From Hymenobacter sp. BT559 (GTDB lineage Bacteria > Bacteroidota > Bacteroidia > Cytophagales > Hymenobacteraceae): a DNA stretch of 64,000 nt. The translations under genes were made by a program, and so were the position numbers. The notes under the pieces are model-generated. The model saw only the letters and a list, made by a program, of their open reading frames with translations. It was not told where the DNA came from and searched no databases. Positions 18,457 to 26,519 of the stretch are shown piece by piece; the stretch's first letter is position 1; every line of letters starts with the position of its first letter. Location of the stretch: contig NZ_JAGETY010000003.1 in the NCBI RefSeq assembly GCF_017571525.1, positions 62,001-126,000 of the forward strand, written 5' to 3'.

Positions 18457-18663
18457 ATGAGCGATAACCAACCGAGCGGCACCCTAGGCGGCATGATTTC
18501 CAGCCTGTTTGGCCGTAGAACCAACGAAGACGGTACCACTGGCGGCTTCAAGTCGTCGCACAAGCTGCTGAGCGGCGCCCTGCTGGCTGCAGGTGCCGCC
18601 TACCTCTACAAGCGCGCCAAAGCCGGCAATCTCAACGTGCCCGGCATCAATACAGGTCGTTAA
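18457..18663 (+). CDS. Small predicted single-pass membrane protein
   Basis: 68 residues, not assigned to a named family. A Gly/Ser-rich N-terminus (TLGGMISSLFGRR) is followed by one hydrophobic segment (LLSGALLAAGAAYLYKRAK) and a short polar tail. The shape recalls the neighbouring 18927 protein, which also has a lone hydrophobic stretch after a Gly/Ser-rich head. A perfect terminator follows 24 nt after the stop, which supports it as a real gene. Confidence 0.65.
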   Translation: MSDNQPSGTLGGMISSLFGRRTNEDGTTGGFKSSHKLLSGALLAAGAAYLYKRAKAGNLNVPGINTGR

Positions 18664-18686
18664 GACAGAAGCAAGGCTAGCCCCTT

Positions 18687-18728
18687 GCAAAAAGGCCTCG
18701 CTTGGCACGCCAAGCGAGGCCTTTTTGC
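18687..18728 (+). terminator. Perfect 19-bp intrinsic terminator
   Basis: Arms 18687-18705 and 18710-18728 are exactly complementary, 4-nt loop, with five T in the right arm (GGCCTTTTTGC). Confidence 0.92.
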
Positions 18729-18926
18729 GTTCGGACCAGAAGCCGCTACATGGTGATATTTATTAAAATGGGCGTAAAATGTGCGGTTATTCTGGCATAG
18801 GTTTATTGACTGACAAGGCATTATTGGTTATAACGCGCAGCTTATAATTGCTGCTGTAAGTAAGCTCCACTAAAACGCGCTAGGGAAGACAGGCGTACGC
18901 AAGGCATCACTTAGCTAGTTGCTCTT

Positions 18927-19568
18927 ATGAAAAACAATCCCTCTGCTGCCTACTACGACGCTACTACGCAGCCTAAGCGCTCCAAGAATGGCGGCACGCT
19001 GGGCAGCCTGCTCAGCAAGGTGCCGGCCACCATCAAAAATGCCAGCACCGCCCAGAAGATAATCGGCGGCAGCTTATTGGCCTTGGGCATCACACTGCTA
19101 GCGCGCACCAACAAAAAGGCTGGCGCCAGTGACCAGGCGGCCACCCTCGATGAGCTGCTATACTTTGTAAATGACCGCATTAAGGGCTACGAGCGGGCAG
19201 TGAGCGAAAGTGAGGACGCGCAGCTGCGCGGCTACTACAAGCAGTTGGTGAGCCAAAGCCAGCAGTTTGCCACCGACCTCAACACCTACCTGACCCGCGA
19301 AGGCGGCGAGCGCGAAACCTCGACCACGCTCAAGGGCAAGCTCTACCGCACCTTTATGGAAGCCCAAGCAGCCGTAACGGGCCACAGCGAAAAGTCGCTG
19401 CTCGCCTTCAATATCCACGGCGAGATGTGGGCCCTGAAAGCCTACAAAGAGGCCCTAGCCGACCAAACCCTAACCGGCCCCATGCGCCAAGCCGTAGACC
19501 GCCAGTATCAGCTCTCGCAGCAAACCTACGAGCGGCTCAAGAAGCTGGAAGAGAAGCAGGCGGCCTAA
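18927..19568 (+). CDS. DUF2383/PA2169-type four-helix protein with N-terminal hydrophobic segment
   Basis: 213 residues. After a polar head and a hydrophobic stretch (QKIIGGSLLALGITLLAR, about residues 47-64) comes a ferritin-like four-helix region: TLDELLYFVNDRIKGYERAV, LRGYYKQLVSQSQQFATDL, GKLYRTFMEAQAAVTG and LLAFNIHGEMWALKAYKEAL. This matches the DUF2383 family (PA2169 type), often stress-induced and of unknown biochemical role. Probably membrane tethered. The 263-bp gap upstream holds the 18687 terminator and AT-rich promoter-like sequence. Confidence 0.75.
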   Translation: MKNNPSAAYYDATTQPKRSKNGGTLGSLLSKVPATIKNASTAQKIIGGSLLALGITLLARTNKKAGASDQAATLDELLYFVNDRIKGYERAVSESEDAQLRGYYKQLVSQSQQFATDLNTYLTREGGERETSTTLKGKLYRTFMEAQAAVTGHSEKSLLAFNIHGEMWALKAYKEALADQTLTGPMRQAVDRQYQLSQQTYERLKKLEEKQAA

Positions 19569-19580
19569 CTAACACTGTAT

Positions 19581-19641
19581 AAAGCCAATTGCCTGTAGCG
19601 AACGACTGATAATCAATCATTCGCTGCAGGCAATTGGCTTT
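19581..19641. terminator. Bidirectional terminator hairpin
   Basis: Arms 19581-19605 and 19617-19641 match at 23 of 25 positions (AAAGCCAATTGCCTG / CAGGCAATTGGCTTT). It lies between the convergent DUF2383 and outer-membrane receptor genes. Confidence 0.8.
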
Positions 19642-19645
19642 AGGG

Positions 19646-22117
19646 CTACTGCCCGGCGGCGCGGCGCAGCTCCTCGTCGGCGCCGGCGGCGCGGCGCCGG
19701 GCGGCGGCCACCTTATTGTTGCCGAAGCGGTAGGTGAGGGCAGCCGTGACGATGCGCGTATCGAGGCGCGAGTAGTAGGTTTCGGTGAAGTTGTCGTAGG
19801 TAGACGTGGCGCGGTTGGGCGTGGTGTAGAAGATGTCGGCCACGTTCAGGCGAAAAGTGCCTTGCTTGTTCCACAGGCTTTTTTGTAAGCCGGCCGCCAC
19901 CTGGCCGCGGGCCTGAATAACCTGAAAGCCATAGACTTCGCGCGACTCGTAGAAGCCATTGAGCTCAGCCGACCAGCCATGAGGCAGCGTGAAGCTGCTG
20001 TTGGCCGTAAGATTGCAGGCTACGCGGCCGCGGTCGAGGGCGGTGCCGTTGAGCTCGCCCACGTAGCGGTTATAGTAAACCAGGGCGTTGGCGTAGAGGG
20101 TCCACCACTTGGTGAGGGTAAGCGGGGCGGTGAGCGTGAGCGTGTAGAAATGCCGGGTGCTCAGGTTCACGTTTTGGCTCACCACCAGGCGGCCGCCGTC
20201 GGGCGAAGGCTGCACCACGTTCACGATGGGCAGGTCGGAGCGCGAGTAGGCTAGCCCGGTGCTGAACTTCTGGCGGTAGGTATGCGTCAGCTCAAAATTG
20301 TAGCTGGTCGAGGCTAGCAGATTGGGGTTGCCGGCGAGGTAGGAGGTGGCATCGGCGTAAGTACGCAGCGGGTTGAGCTGCTGGTAGTTGGGCCGGTCGA
20401 TGCGCCGGGCCACGGCCAGCGTCAGGGCGTGGCGGTCGTTGAAAGTGCGCTCGGCCAGGGCGCTCGGAAACAATTGTAAATAGTGCTGCTCACGCACGGT
20501 AGCCCCGGCTTGCGTAGCCAAAATATTGGTTTGCTCGGCGCGCAGCCCCGCCTGCAGGGTAGCACCGGCCAGCGCGCCGCGCAGGCTGGCGTAGGCCGCG
20601 TTCACGTTTTCGTGGTAGCTGAACTGGCTCGATATATCGGGGCGCGGCACAGTCTGCCCGCCCATGGTGCTTGTAAAGGCCACGTCGTTGTCTGATACTA
20701 CCTGCGTGGCCTTGGCACCCACTTCGAGGCGGCTACGGTGGGGCAGGGGCTGGCTGAAATCGACCTTCGCAGCCCCGATGCTAAGGCGACTGTGCTGGTC
20801 GCCGCTGAGCTGGTCGGCCGCCCGGCCCGGGGTATCAAACACCACGTACTGGTCGCTCAGGCGGGTAAGAGCGTAGCGGGCATAGTCGGCGTCGGCGCTG
20901 AGCGCGGCGGCGCTGGCCGAGTCGGCAAAGGCGTGGCGCAGGTTGAGGTTGGCGCTGCCGCTGGGCCGGCTCACGTTCCAGTCGGTGCGGGCCCGGAAGC
21001 GGTCGGTGGGCTGGCCCAGCTCATCGGTGGTCACGGCCTGGCTGGCGGTGGAGAGGTCATTGGTGCTCGCCAGGCCCGTAATTGAGGCACCCAGGAGCGT
21101 GCGTTTCGAGAGGTTGAGGTCGAGGCCAACCCGGGCTGTGTGCGAGCGCAGGTGCGCGAGCTGGTCGTTGCTTTGCACGAGGCCGCCGGCGGGAAGCGTG
21201 GCAGTGGCCGCAAACTGGCGGGTCAAATCGAGCCGGGCAAAGTAGCGGCGGTCGGTGTAGGCGTAGGTGCCGTACACGTTCAGGTTCTTCCGGCGGTGGT
21301 TGAGGGCTAGCCCGCCCGTAAACTTGGCCTGCTCGCTATAGCCCAGGCTGGCGTTAGCGGTGCCATTAGTGCCCAGGCGCTGGTCTTTTTTGAGATTAAT
21401 GGCAATGACGCCGGCCCCGCCCTGCGCATCGAAGCTGGCGGGCGGGTTGGTAATCAGCTCGATGCTTTGCAGCTGCTCGGCGGGCAAGGAGCGCAGGTAC
21501 TCGGCCAGGTCGTTGCCGGTGAGCGGCGTGCGCTTGCCATCAATCACCACCAGCAGCCCCTGACGGCCGCGCAGGCCTAGGTCATTGGTCGCACTCAGGG
21601 TCACGCCCGGCGAGCGGGCCAGCACGTCGAGTGTGGTAGCGCCCGATGAGAGCGGGCTATCGGCAACGTTGACCACCGTGCGGTCGGCCCGGCGCTCATA
21701 CAGCGGCTTGCGGCCCGTCACGGTCACTTCCTTCAGGGCCGTGGCTTGGCTAGGGGCTAGCCGAATGGCCGGGAGCACCAGCCCCGCCGCGGGCACCTCA
21801 AACGGGGCACTCCAGTAGCGGCCGTAGCCCACTTGCATTGCCGACACGCGGTAGATTTTGCCGGCTGGGGCATCGAGCCGAAAAGTACCTTGCGCATCGC
21901 TGAATTCAGTCCTGACCACCACCGAATCGGCCGCGCGGTGCAGCGTGATGGTGGCAAACTCTACCGCCGCGCCGCCAGGCCCTGCCACGCTGCCGCGCAC
22001 GGCCGCCGGCGCCTGGGCGTGGCTAGCCAGCGGGGCCGCCAGCCAGCCCATTATCCCTAGTCCTCCTGCTCGATAAAAAACAACACCTAGTCGAACTACT
22101 GTAGCGCGTACAAGCAT
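19646..22117 (-). CDS. Outer-membrane beta-barrel receptor with carboxypeptidase-like N-terminal domain
   Basis: 823 residues. Signal sequence, then a carboxypeptidase regulatory-like fold (VRGSVAGPGGAAVEFATITL, about residues 40-120), a plug domain (ADSPLSSGATTLDVLARSPGV; NDLAEYLRSLPAEQLQSIELITNP split across the plug) and a C-terminal barrel rich in alternating aromatic strands. The layout fits the TonB-dependent receptor superfamily branch with an OMP_b-brl_3-type barrel. No SusD-like partner is adjacent, so the ligand is unknown; members of this branch are often linked to peptide or metal uptake. The 296-bp upstream gap shows only AT-rich sequence and the M28 terminator. Confidence 0.82.
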   Translation of the reverse strand: MLVRATVVRLGVVFYRAGGLGIMGWLAAPLASHAQAPAAVRGSVAGPGGAAVEFATITLHRAADSVVVRTEFSDAQGTFRLDAPAGKIYRVSAMQVGYGRYWSAPFEVPAAGLVLPAIRLAPSQATALKEVTVTGRKPLYERRADRTVVNVADSPLSSGATTLDVLARSPGVTLSATNDLGLRGRQGLLVVIDGKRTPLTGNDLAEYLRSLPAEQLQSIELITNPPASFDAQGGAGVIAINLKKDQRLGTNGTANASLGYSEQAKFTGGLALNHRRKNLNVYGTYAYTDRRYFARLDLTRQFAATATLPAGGLVQSNDQLAHLRSHTARVGLDLNLSKRTLLGASITGLASTNDLSTASQAVTTDELGQPTDRFRARTDWNVSRPSGSANLNLRHAFADSASAAALSADADYARYALTRLSDQYVVFDTPGRAADQLSGDQHSRLSIGAAKVDFSQPLPHRSRLEVGAKATQVVSDNDVAFTSTMGGQTVPRPDISSQFSYHENVNAAYASLRGALAGATLQAGLRAEQTNILATQAGATVREQHYLQLFPSALAERTFNDRHALTLAVARRIDRPNYQQLNPLRTYADATSYLAGNPNLLASTSYNFELTHTYRQKFSTGLAYSRSDLPIVNVVQPSPDGGRLVVSQNVNLSTRHFYTLTLTAPLTLTKWWTLYANALVYYNRYVGELNGTALDRGRVACNLTANSSFTLPHGWSAELNGFYESREVYGFQVIQARGQVAAGLQKSLWNKQGTFRLNVADIFYTTPNRATSTYDNFTETYYSRLDTRIVTAALTYRFGNNKVAAARRRAAGADEELRRAAGQ

Positions 22118-22355
22118 ATAACTGCAAAAGAACCAGCGCTAACCTATATCCGAGAAATAATTGGATAATGAGACAAGACAAGCCGCCAGCGAAGTAATCT
22201 GGCTTGTGCTAAGCCAGGCGTAAAGATGTGGCATCGCCGCCGAAACTGAGCTATTTCAAACAACAGGAAATGAAATTAAGCGTGTATTAGAACAATGGAA
22301 AAATTATTTACTTAACTTAGAATATGGTTGGACAAGCTTAGTGACCTAAAAAAAT

Positions 22356-22393
22356 GCCCTAGCAGCGGCCTTATTTGAGACTGCTGCTAGGGC
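22356..22393 (-). terminator. Intrinsic terminator of the M28 peptidase gene
   Basis: GCCCTAGCAGC (22356-22366) pairs with GCTGCTAGGGC (22383-22393). Read on the minus strand the stem is followed by seven T. Confidence 0.85.
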
Positions 22394-22413
22394 AATGTTG
22401 AATGTAAACCGAC

Positions 22414-24135
22414 TTACTGTGGCCGGCTTTTCAGGCGCACGGCCCGGAACTCAGAGCCGGGCTTCCACTGCGGGAAGGTGGTTTCGGAGGCTAGCCGCTG
22501 GCCGATGCGGAAGAGCAGGCGCGCATCCTGGGCCGCGCCGCGCAGGTCCCACTTGGGGTTAAACTGGTCGGAAGGCTGGTGGTAATTGTTGGCCTCGAAA
22601 TCCTCGCGCTCTTTTTCGGCGAACGCTTTGCCGTGCAGGCGGCTCTCGAAGGCGCCGCTGGCGTAGAGGGCCGGCACGCCCACCTTGGCAAAGCTGAAGT
22701 GGTCGGAGCGGTAGAACGAGCCGGTTTCGGGGTGCTGGTAGGGGATAACGTAACGGTTCTGCTCCTTGGCGGCGGTGCGGGCGTAGTCGTCGAGGTCCGA
22801 CTGCCCGTAGCCGGTGATGGTCACGTCGCGCATCGGCCCGAAGGCCAGCAGCTCATCCATATTAATGTCGGCCACCGTGTTTTTGAGCGGGAAAATGGGG
22901 TGCTGGGCGTAATAATCGGACCCTAGCAGGCCCTGCTCTTCGCCCGTCACGGCCAGGAATACGATGCTACGCTGGGGCTTTTCCTTAGCCTGCTTGAAGC
23001 CGTTGGCGATAGCCAGCAGGCCGGCGCAGCCGCTGGCATTGTCGAGCGCACCATTGTAAATCGAGTCGCCTTTCACGGCCGGCCCGATGCCCAGGTGGTC
23101 CCAGTGCGCCGAGTAGATAATGTACTCCTGGGGCTGGGTGGTGCCGGGCAGCACGGCCACCACGTTTTTGGAGGTTTTGTAGGTGATTTTATTGTGGAGC
23201 GTCGTGGTCAGGCTCAGGCCCAGGTCTTTGGCCTTAAAGCCGGGCTTGTTAGCGGCGGCGTAAAGGTCGTCGTACTTCAGGCCGGCCGCCTCAAACATCC
23301 GCTTAGCCGCATCCAACGTCATCCAGCCTTCGAGGGCCACTTTGCTGGCGCCGTGGTCGGGGGTGGTAGGGTGTAGCTTGGCACCACCGTTGCTGCTTTG
23401 CACCACCGTCCAGGGGTAAGAAGCGGGCTTGGTGTCGTGGATGATGACGAGGCCGGTAGCGCCGTGGCGGGCGGCTTCCTCGTATTTATACATCCAGCGG
23501 CCGTAGTACGTCATTTCGCGGCCCTTAAACAGGGTGGTGTCGTTGCCCGCGTTGCCAGGGTCGTTGATGAGCACCACCACCGTTTTGCCCTTCACGTCGA
23601 GGCCGGCGTAGTCGTCCCACTTATACTCTGGGGCCGTGACGCCGTAGCCGGCAAAAACCAGCGGCGAGCTCTTGATTTCAACCGTCGGCTTTTCGCGCTC
23701 GGTCAAAAACATGAAGTCGGTGCGGTACTTGAGCGTCAGGCTCTTGCCTTTGCCCACAATAGTGGCCGTCGAGTCGGGCTTGCCCGCAATTTCTACTAGC
23801 GGCACGGGCTGGAAGTAGCTGCCCTTATTGCCCGGCTGTAGCCCGAGCTTCTTAAACTCGGCGGCCAGGTAATTGGTAGCTTTTTCCTCGCCCGCCGTGA
23901 AAGGCCGGCGGCCTTGGAACTCATCGGAGGCCAGCACCTTGATGTGCTGAGCCAGCAGCGCGGGCGTGATGCCATCGTTGGGCGTGGGCACGCTGGCCGT
24001 GTCGGTGGGCGCCGCTTCGGTGGGCTTGCCCGTGCCAGCCGTGTCGGAAGAAGTGGACGACTGGCCCTGGCAGCCGGCCAGCAGCAAGCCGGCTACGGCG
24101 GAGGCTAGCCAGGGGCGTAGCGTAGAAAAGTGCAT
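22414..24135 (-). CDS. M28-family zinc aminopeptidase, lipoprotein
   Basis: 573 residues. The N-terminus has a lipobox (LLLAGCQGQ), so it is a membrane-anchored periplasmic or surface lipoprotein. A PA-like insert at about residues 140-300 precedes the peptidase core. Zinc ligands are visible: His/Asp in YSAHWDHLG, the bridging Asp in NGALDNASGCAG, Glu-Glu in VTGEEQGLLGSDYY, and a late His in RSDHFSFAKVG. This family trims N-terminal residues from peptides. Monocistronic by appearance, with its own terminator. Confidence 0.9.
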   Translation of the reverse strand: MHFSTLRPWLASAVAGLLLAGCQGQSSTSSDTAGTGKPTEAAPTDTASVPTPNDGITPALLAQHIKVLASDEFQGRRPFTAGEEKATNYLAAEFKKLGLQPGNKGSYFQPVPLVEIAGKPDSTATIVGKGKSLTLKYRTDFMFLTEREKPTVEIKSSPLVFAGYGVTAPEYKWDDYAGLDVKGKTVVVLINDPGNAGNDTTLFKGREMTYYGRWMYKYEEAARHGATGLVIIHDTKPASYPWTVVQSSNGGAKLHPTTPDHGASKVALEGWMTLDAAKRMFEAAGLKYDDLYAAANKPGFKAKDLGLSLTTTLHNKITYKTSKNVVAVLPGTTQPQEYIIYSAHWDHLGIGPAVKGDSIYNGALDNASGCAGLLAIANGFKQAKEKPQRSIVFLAVTGEEQGLLGSDYYAQHPIFPLKNTVADINMDELLAFGPMRDVTITGYGQSDLDDYARTAAKEQNRYVIPYQHPETGSFYRSDHFSFAKVGVPALYASGAFESRLHGKAFAEKEREDFEANNYHQPSDQFNPKWDLRGAAQDARLLFRIGQRLASETTFPQWKPGSEFRAVRLKSRPQ

Positions 24136-24526
24136 GGTGGGATGGAGGGGTTGGGTTTTGGAATGCCTAGCTCCCGTACCGATGAAGCTAGTAGCTGCGA
24201 ATGTAGGCGTGGAAAGGCGGCCAAATCCTGAGGTTGCCGGTAAAAAGTAGCCGGTTGCTGCTTAGAATTTGCCGGGGTCGCTGGCCCGAAGCCCGGCCAA
24301 GCGGGATTGGTAGTGAAGCATTGGGCCCCATGGGGAGTTAGTGCAGGGAGTGGCTTAGCTAACTGCTTGTGCTTGATGCGGGTAAAGCCTGCTTCTAAAG
24401 TCTACCCCGCCAAATATTTAAAATAATGTAAAGCAGGCTGTTGAACCGGTGTTAAGTAGTGTCGCTAGCCCGGTCAAAAGTCTGTTGAAAGGGAAAGTTA
24501 GCTTTTCGGTGCCTGAAGTGCCCGTC
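24136..24526. other. Long intergenic gap without a recognised gene
   Basis: The 422 bp between the divergent M28 and YiaA/B-like genes (24136-24557) hold the promoter at 24527 and otherwise no convincing ORF, RNA gene or repeat. The right part (about 24400-24500) is AT richer, as expected for promoter DNA. Confidence 0.5.
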
Positions 24527-24534
24527 TACTTTTG
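24504..24534 (+). promoter_or_regulatory. Promoter of the YiaA/B-like gene
   Basis: TTTC (24504-24507, one mismatch to TTTG) lies 19 nt before a perfect -7 element TACTTTTG (24527-24534). The ATG is 24 nt further on. Confidence 0.6.
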
Positions 24535-24557
24535 AGTCAACCTTCACACTTTTCCTC

Positions 24558-24995
24558 ATGTCACCTGCTCCTCTTATTGCCGTTCGCCCCTCCGCCGCTT
24601 TTGTTGCTGCCTCCTGGTTTGCCCTGCTCGCGGGCATGGGTGGTTTTCTGGTTGGCCTTTTCAACGCCACCATGGCGCTCAACGAAAAAGGCTACTACTT
24701 TACCGTGCTCATGTTCGGTCTGTTCGCGGTTATCTCGCTTCAAAAATCGGTGCGCGACCAGCTGGAAAAAGTGCCCGTTACGGGCCTCTATTACGGCCTG
24801 GCCTGGTTTGCCACGCTGCTGGTAATCGCCTTGATGCTTATCGGCCTCTGGAATGCTACCCTCACGCTCAGCGAGAAGGGCTTCTACGGCATGGCCTTTC
24901 TGCTGAGTTTGTTTGGCGCCATCGCCGTGCAGAAAAACACGCGCGATGCGCGTCTGCTCTCAGCTACTAATATTATAGTCACTGAAAATGAATAA
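24558..24995 (+). CDS. YiaA/YiaB-family inner-membrane protein
   Basis: 145 residues, four hydrophobic helices arranged as two copies of the YiaA/B two-helix domain. Each copy has the pattern WxxLLxGxxxFxxGLxNAxMxLxEKGYY followed by a KxxRD end; the paired landmarks are GLFNATMALNEKGYY with QKSVRD, and GLWNATLTLSEKGFY with QKNTRD. Function of the family is unknown. The last residues (ATNIIVTENE) are encoded inside the left arm of the terminator palindrome. Confidence 0.88.
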   Translation: MSPAPLIAVRPSAAFVAASWFALLAGMGGFLVGLFNATMALNEKGYYFTVLMFGLFAVISLQKSVRDQLEKVPVTGLYYGLAWFATLLVIALMLIGLWNATLTLSEKGFYGMAFLLSLFGAIAVQKNTRDARLLSATNIIVTENE

Positions 24996-25027
24996 TGCAT
25001 TCTCAGTGACTATAATATTAGTAGCTG
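24961..25027. terminator. Perfect 25-bp palindrome overlapping the end of the YiaA/B gene
   Basis: Arms 24961-24985 and 25003-25027 are exactly complementary and AT rich (CTACTAATATTATAGTCACT). The stop codon lies in the loop. It separates this gene from the convergent glycosyltransferase, so it can serve both. Confidence 0.85.
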
Positions 25028-25043
25028 CAAGATGTAAAGTGCC

Positions 25044-26327
25044 TTAATCAGTTAAGCTGGCAGCAGTATTCGAGTTGCCAGCTTCTAAAAAACGCTGCAA
25101 CATATTTATCCGCGGTTGCATTTGCGATTGAGCGCTAAATATTTCACGCAAGCGCAATTGGCCGGTCTTAGCAATAGCATGAAGCTCAGTGGGGTGATTG
25201 TACAAATAGACAATCTTGTTCACAATCTTTTCTACCTCGTTCGTGATGATAAGAATATTTTCGCCATCATGTAAGTGGGTATTCTGCCCTAATTCATCAG
25301 TGCACATCAAGGCTACCCCGCACAAGCCGGCCTCTACGCAGCTACCAGTGGGAAAACCATCAAAGGCGCCTGGCTGGAGCCGAAATGAAACGTTTGGCGA
25401 GAGTATAAGGTCCATGCCTGCATAAAATGCCGGGAAGAAATCGGTCTTGCGTGTGCCGTAGAACGTAATATACTTTAGAGCTGAGGTATCAATATCATCG
25501 GGTGTAAAATTGCCGACAACATGAAAGCGCACTTGAGGCAGCCGGCTAGCCAACTGGTGGGCTGTTTCAATAAATACATCATATCCTTTGTCAACACCCC
25601 GCGGCATATACTTGTGCGCCACAAAACAGATATCAAAGGTTTCCTTCGCGGTCGGAAAATACTGATGCGGATATTTCTCCCCAATGGTTAATTTAGAAAT
25701 GGGCATTACCACACCATACACCAGGGTAATCTGCGCAGCATCACAGAAATTATTGTCTAATAGATAATCCTGAGTAATACTTTGGCTGACAAGAACCTGG
25801 CGAAATAGGGGAGAGGCAAAAACGCGCCTTAATTTGGCGTCGCTTTGTTCGTTGTGTAGTGCGAAGCCTCCACCTGGGTATAAGGTAAAGATAAAAGGTA
25901 TATTTCTGCTTTCCAGAAACGGTAGCATCGCAAAGGTATTACCGATAAATACTAGGTAAGCCAAGCGAGGATTGAGCGTGCGCACACGGCTAAACTTTAG
26001 TACTCTACCCCGCAAATCAGGATTGTTTTGCTCAAACTCTGCTACTACTTTCTCGAGGCGGCGCTGCTCATGGAGCAAAGGAAAGGCACCGCCGGTAGAA
26101 TAAACTAGCGCATTTGGCCAGTGGCGCAGATAAGTAGAGAACTCTTCAAGCCGAAACGAAGACAAAGGCTGCGGGAAAATGTCATCAATAATTAAAAGGC
26201 CAGTTTTCTTTCCAAATCTATGGCTTGCCTTCGCCAATACAAAGTTGGTAACTCTATTATACTTAAGACGACTTATTGTGGTCTTGGCTAATTGACGCGC
26301 AGCTTTTAAATAATATTTCGGCATCAT
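25044..26327 (-). CDS. Glycosyltransferase of the GT4/GT1 superfamily (GT-B fold)
   Basis: 427 residues, clearly AT richer than its surroundings. The N-terminal half contains LLIIDDIFPQPLSSFRLEEFS (landmarks LLIIDDIFP and SSFRLEEF), with NALVYSTGGAFPLL. The C-terminal half has GT-B features: DICFVAHKYMPRGVDKGYDV, RFHVVGNFT, MDLILSPN, the acceptor/donor loop PGAFDGFPTGSCVEAGLCG and ALMCTDELGQN. It probably adds a sugar to a surface polysaccharide or lipid. No other polysaccharide genes are adjacent, so it may be a solitary acquired gene. Donor and acceptor unknown. Confidence 0.75.
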   Translation of the reverse strand: MMPKYYLKAARQLAKTTISRLKYNRVTNFVLAKASHRFGKKTGLLIIDDIFPQPLSSFRLEEFSTYLRHWPNALVYSTGGAFPLLHEQRRLEKVVAEFEQNNPDLRGRVLKFSRVRTLNPRLAYLVFIGNTFAMLPFLESRNIPFIFTLYPGGGFALHNEQSDAKLRRVFASPLFRQVLVSQSITQDYLLDNNFCDAAQITLVYGVVMPISKLTIGEKYPHQYFPTAKETFDICFVAHKYMPRGVDKGYDVFIETAHQLASRLPQVRFHVVGNFTPDDIDTSALKYITFYGTRKTDFFPAFYAGMDLILSPNVSFRLQPGAFDGFPTGSCVEAGLCGVALMCTDELGQNTHLHDGENILIITNEVEKIVNKIVYLYNHPTELHAIAKTGQLRLREIFSAQSQMQPRINMLQRFLEAGNSNTAASLTD

Positions 26328-26352
26328 GTTGCAAAAAAATCAATACGTTGGA

Positions 26353-26360
26353 CAAAGGTA
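26353..26360 (-). promoter_or_regulatory. Promoter -7 element TACCTTTG for the glycosyltransferase
   Basis: Perfect match on the minus strand 26 nt before the ATG. An identical TACCTTTG lies further upstream at 26399-26406. Confidence 0.5.
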
Positions 26361-26519
26361 TTCAAGATGGCATTTTCGCCGGCTCGCTATAAGCTGGGCA
26401 AAGGTACTTAAGTCAGCCTCTTTGCCGACTTGCTGCACACTTCCTCGGGTGCTAAGTCAATCAACCTGCAGAACATAATGTGCTTGCTAACTAGCCTACC
26501 GCCCTGCCTGATTCGCTGG

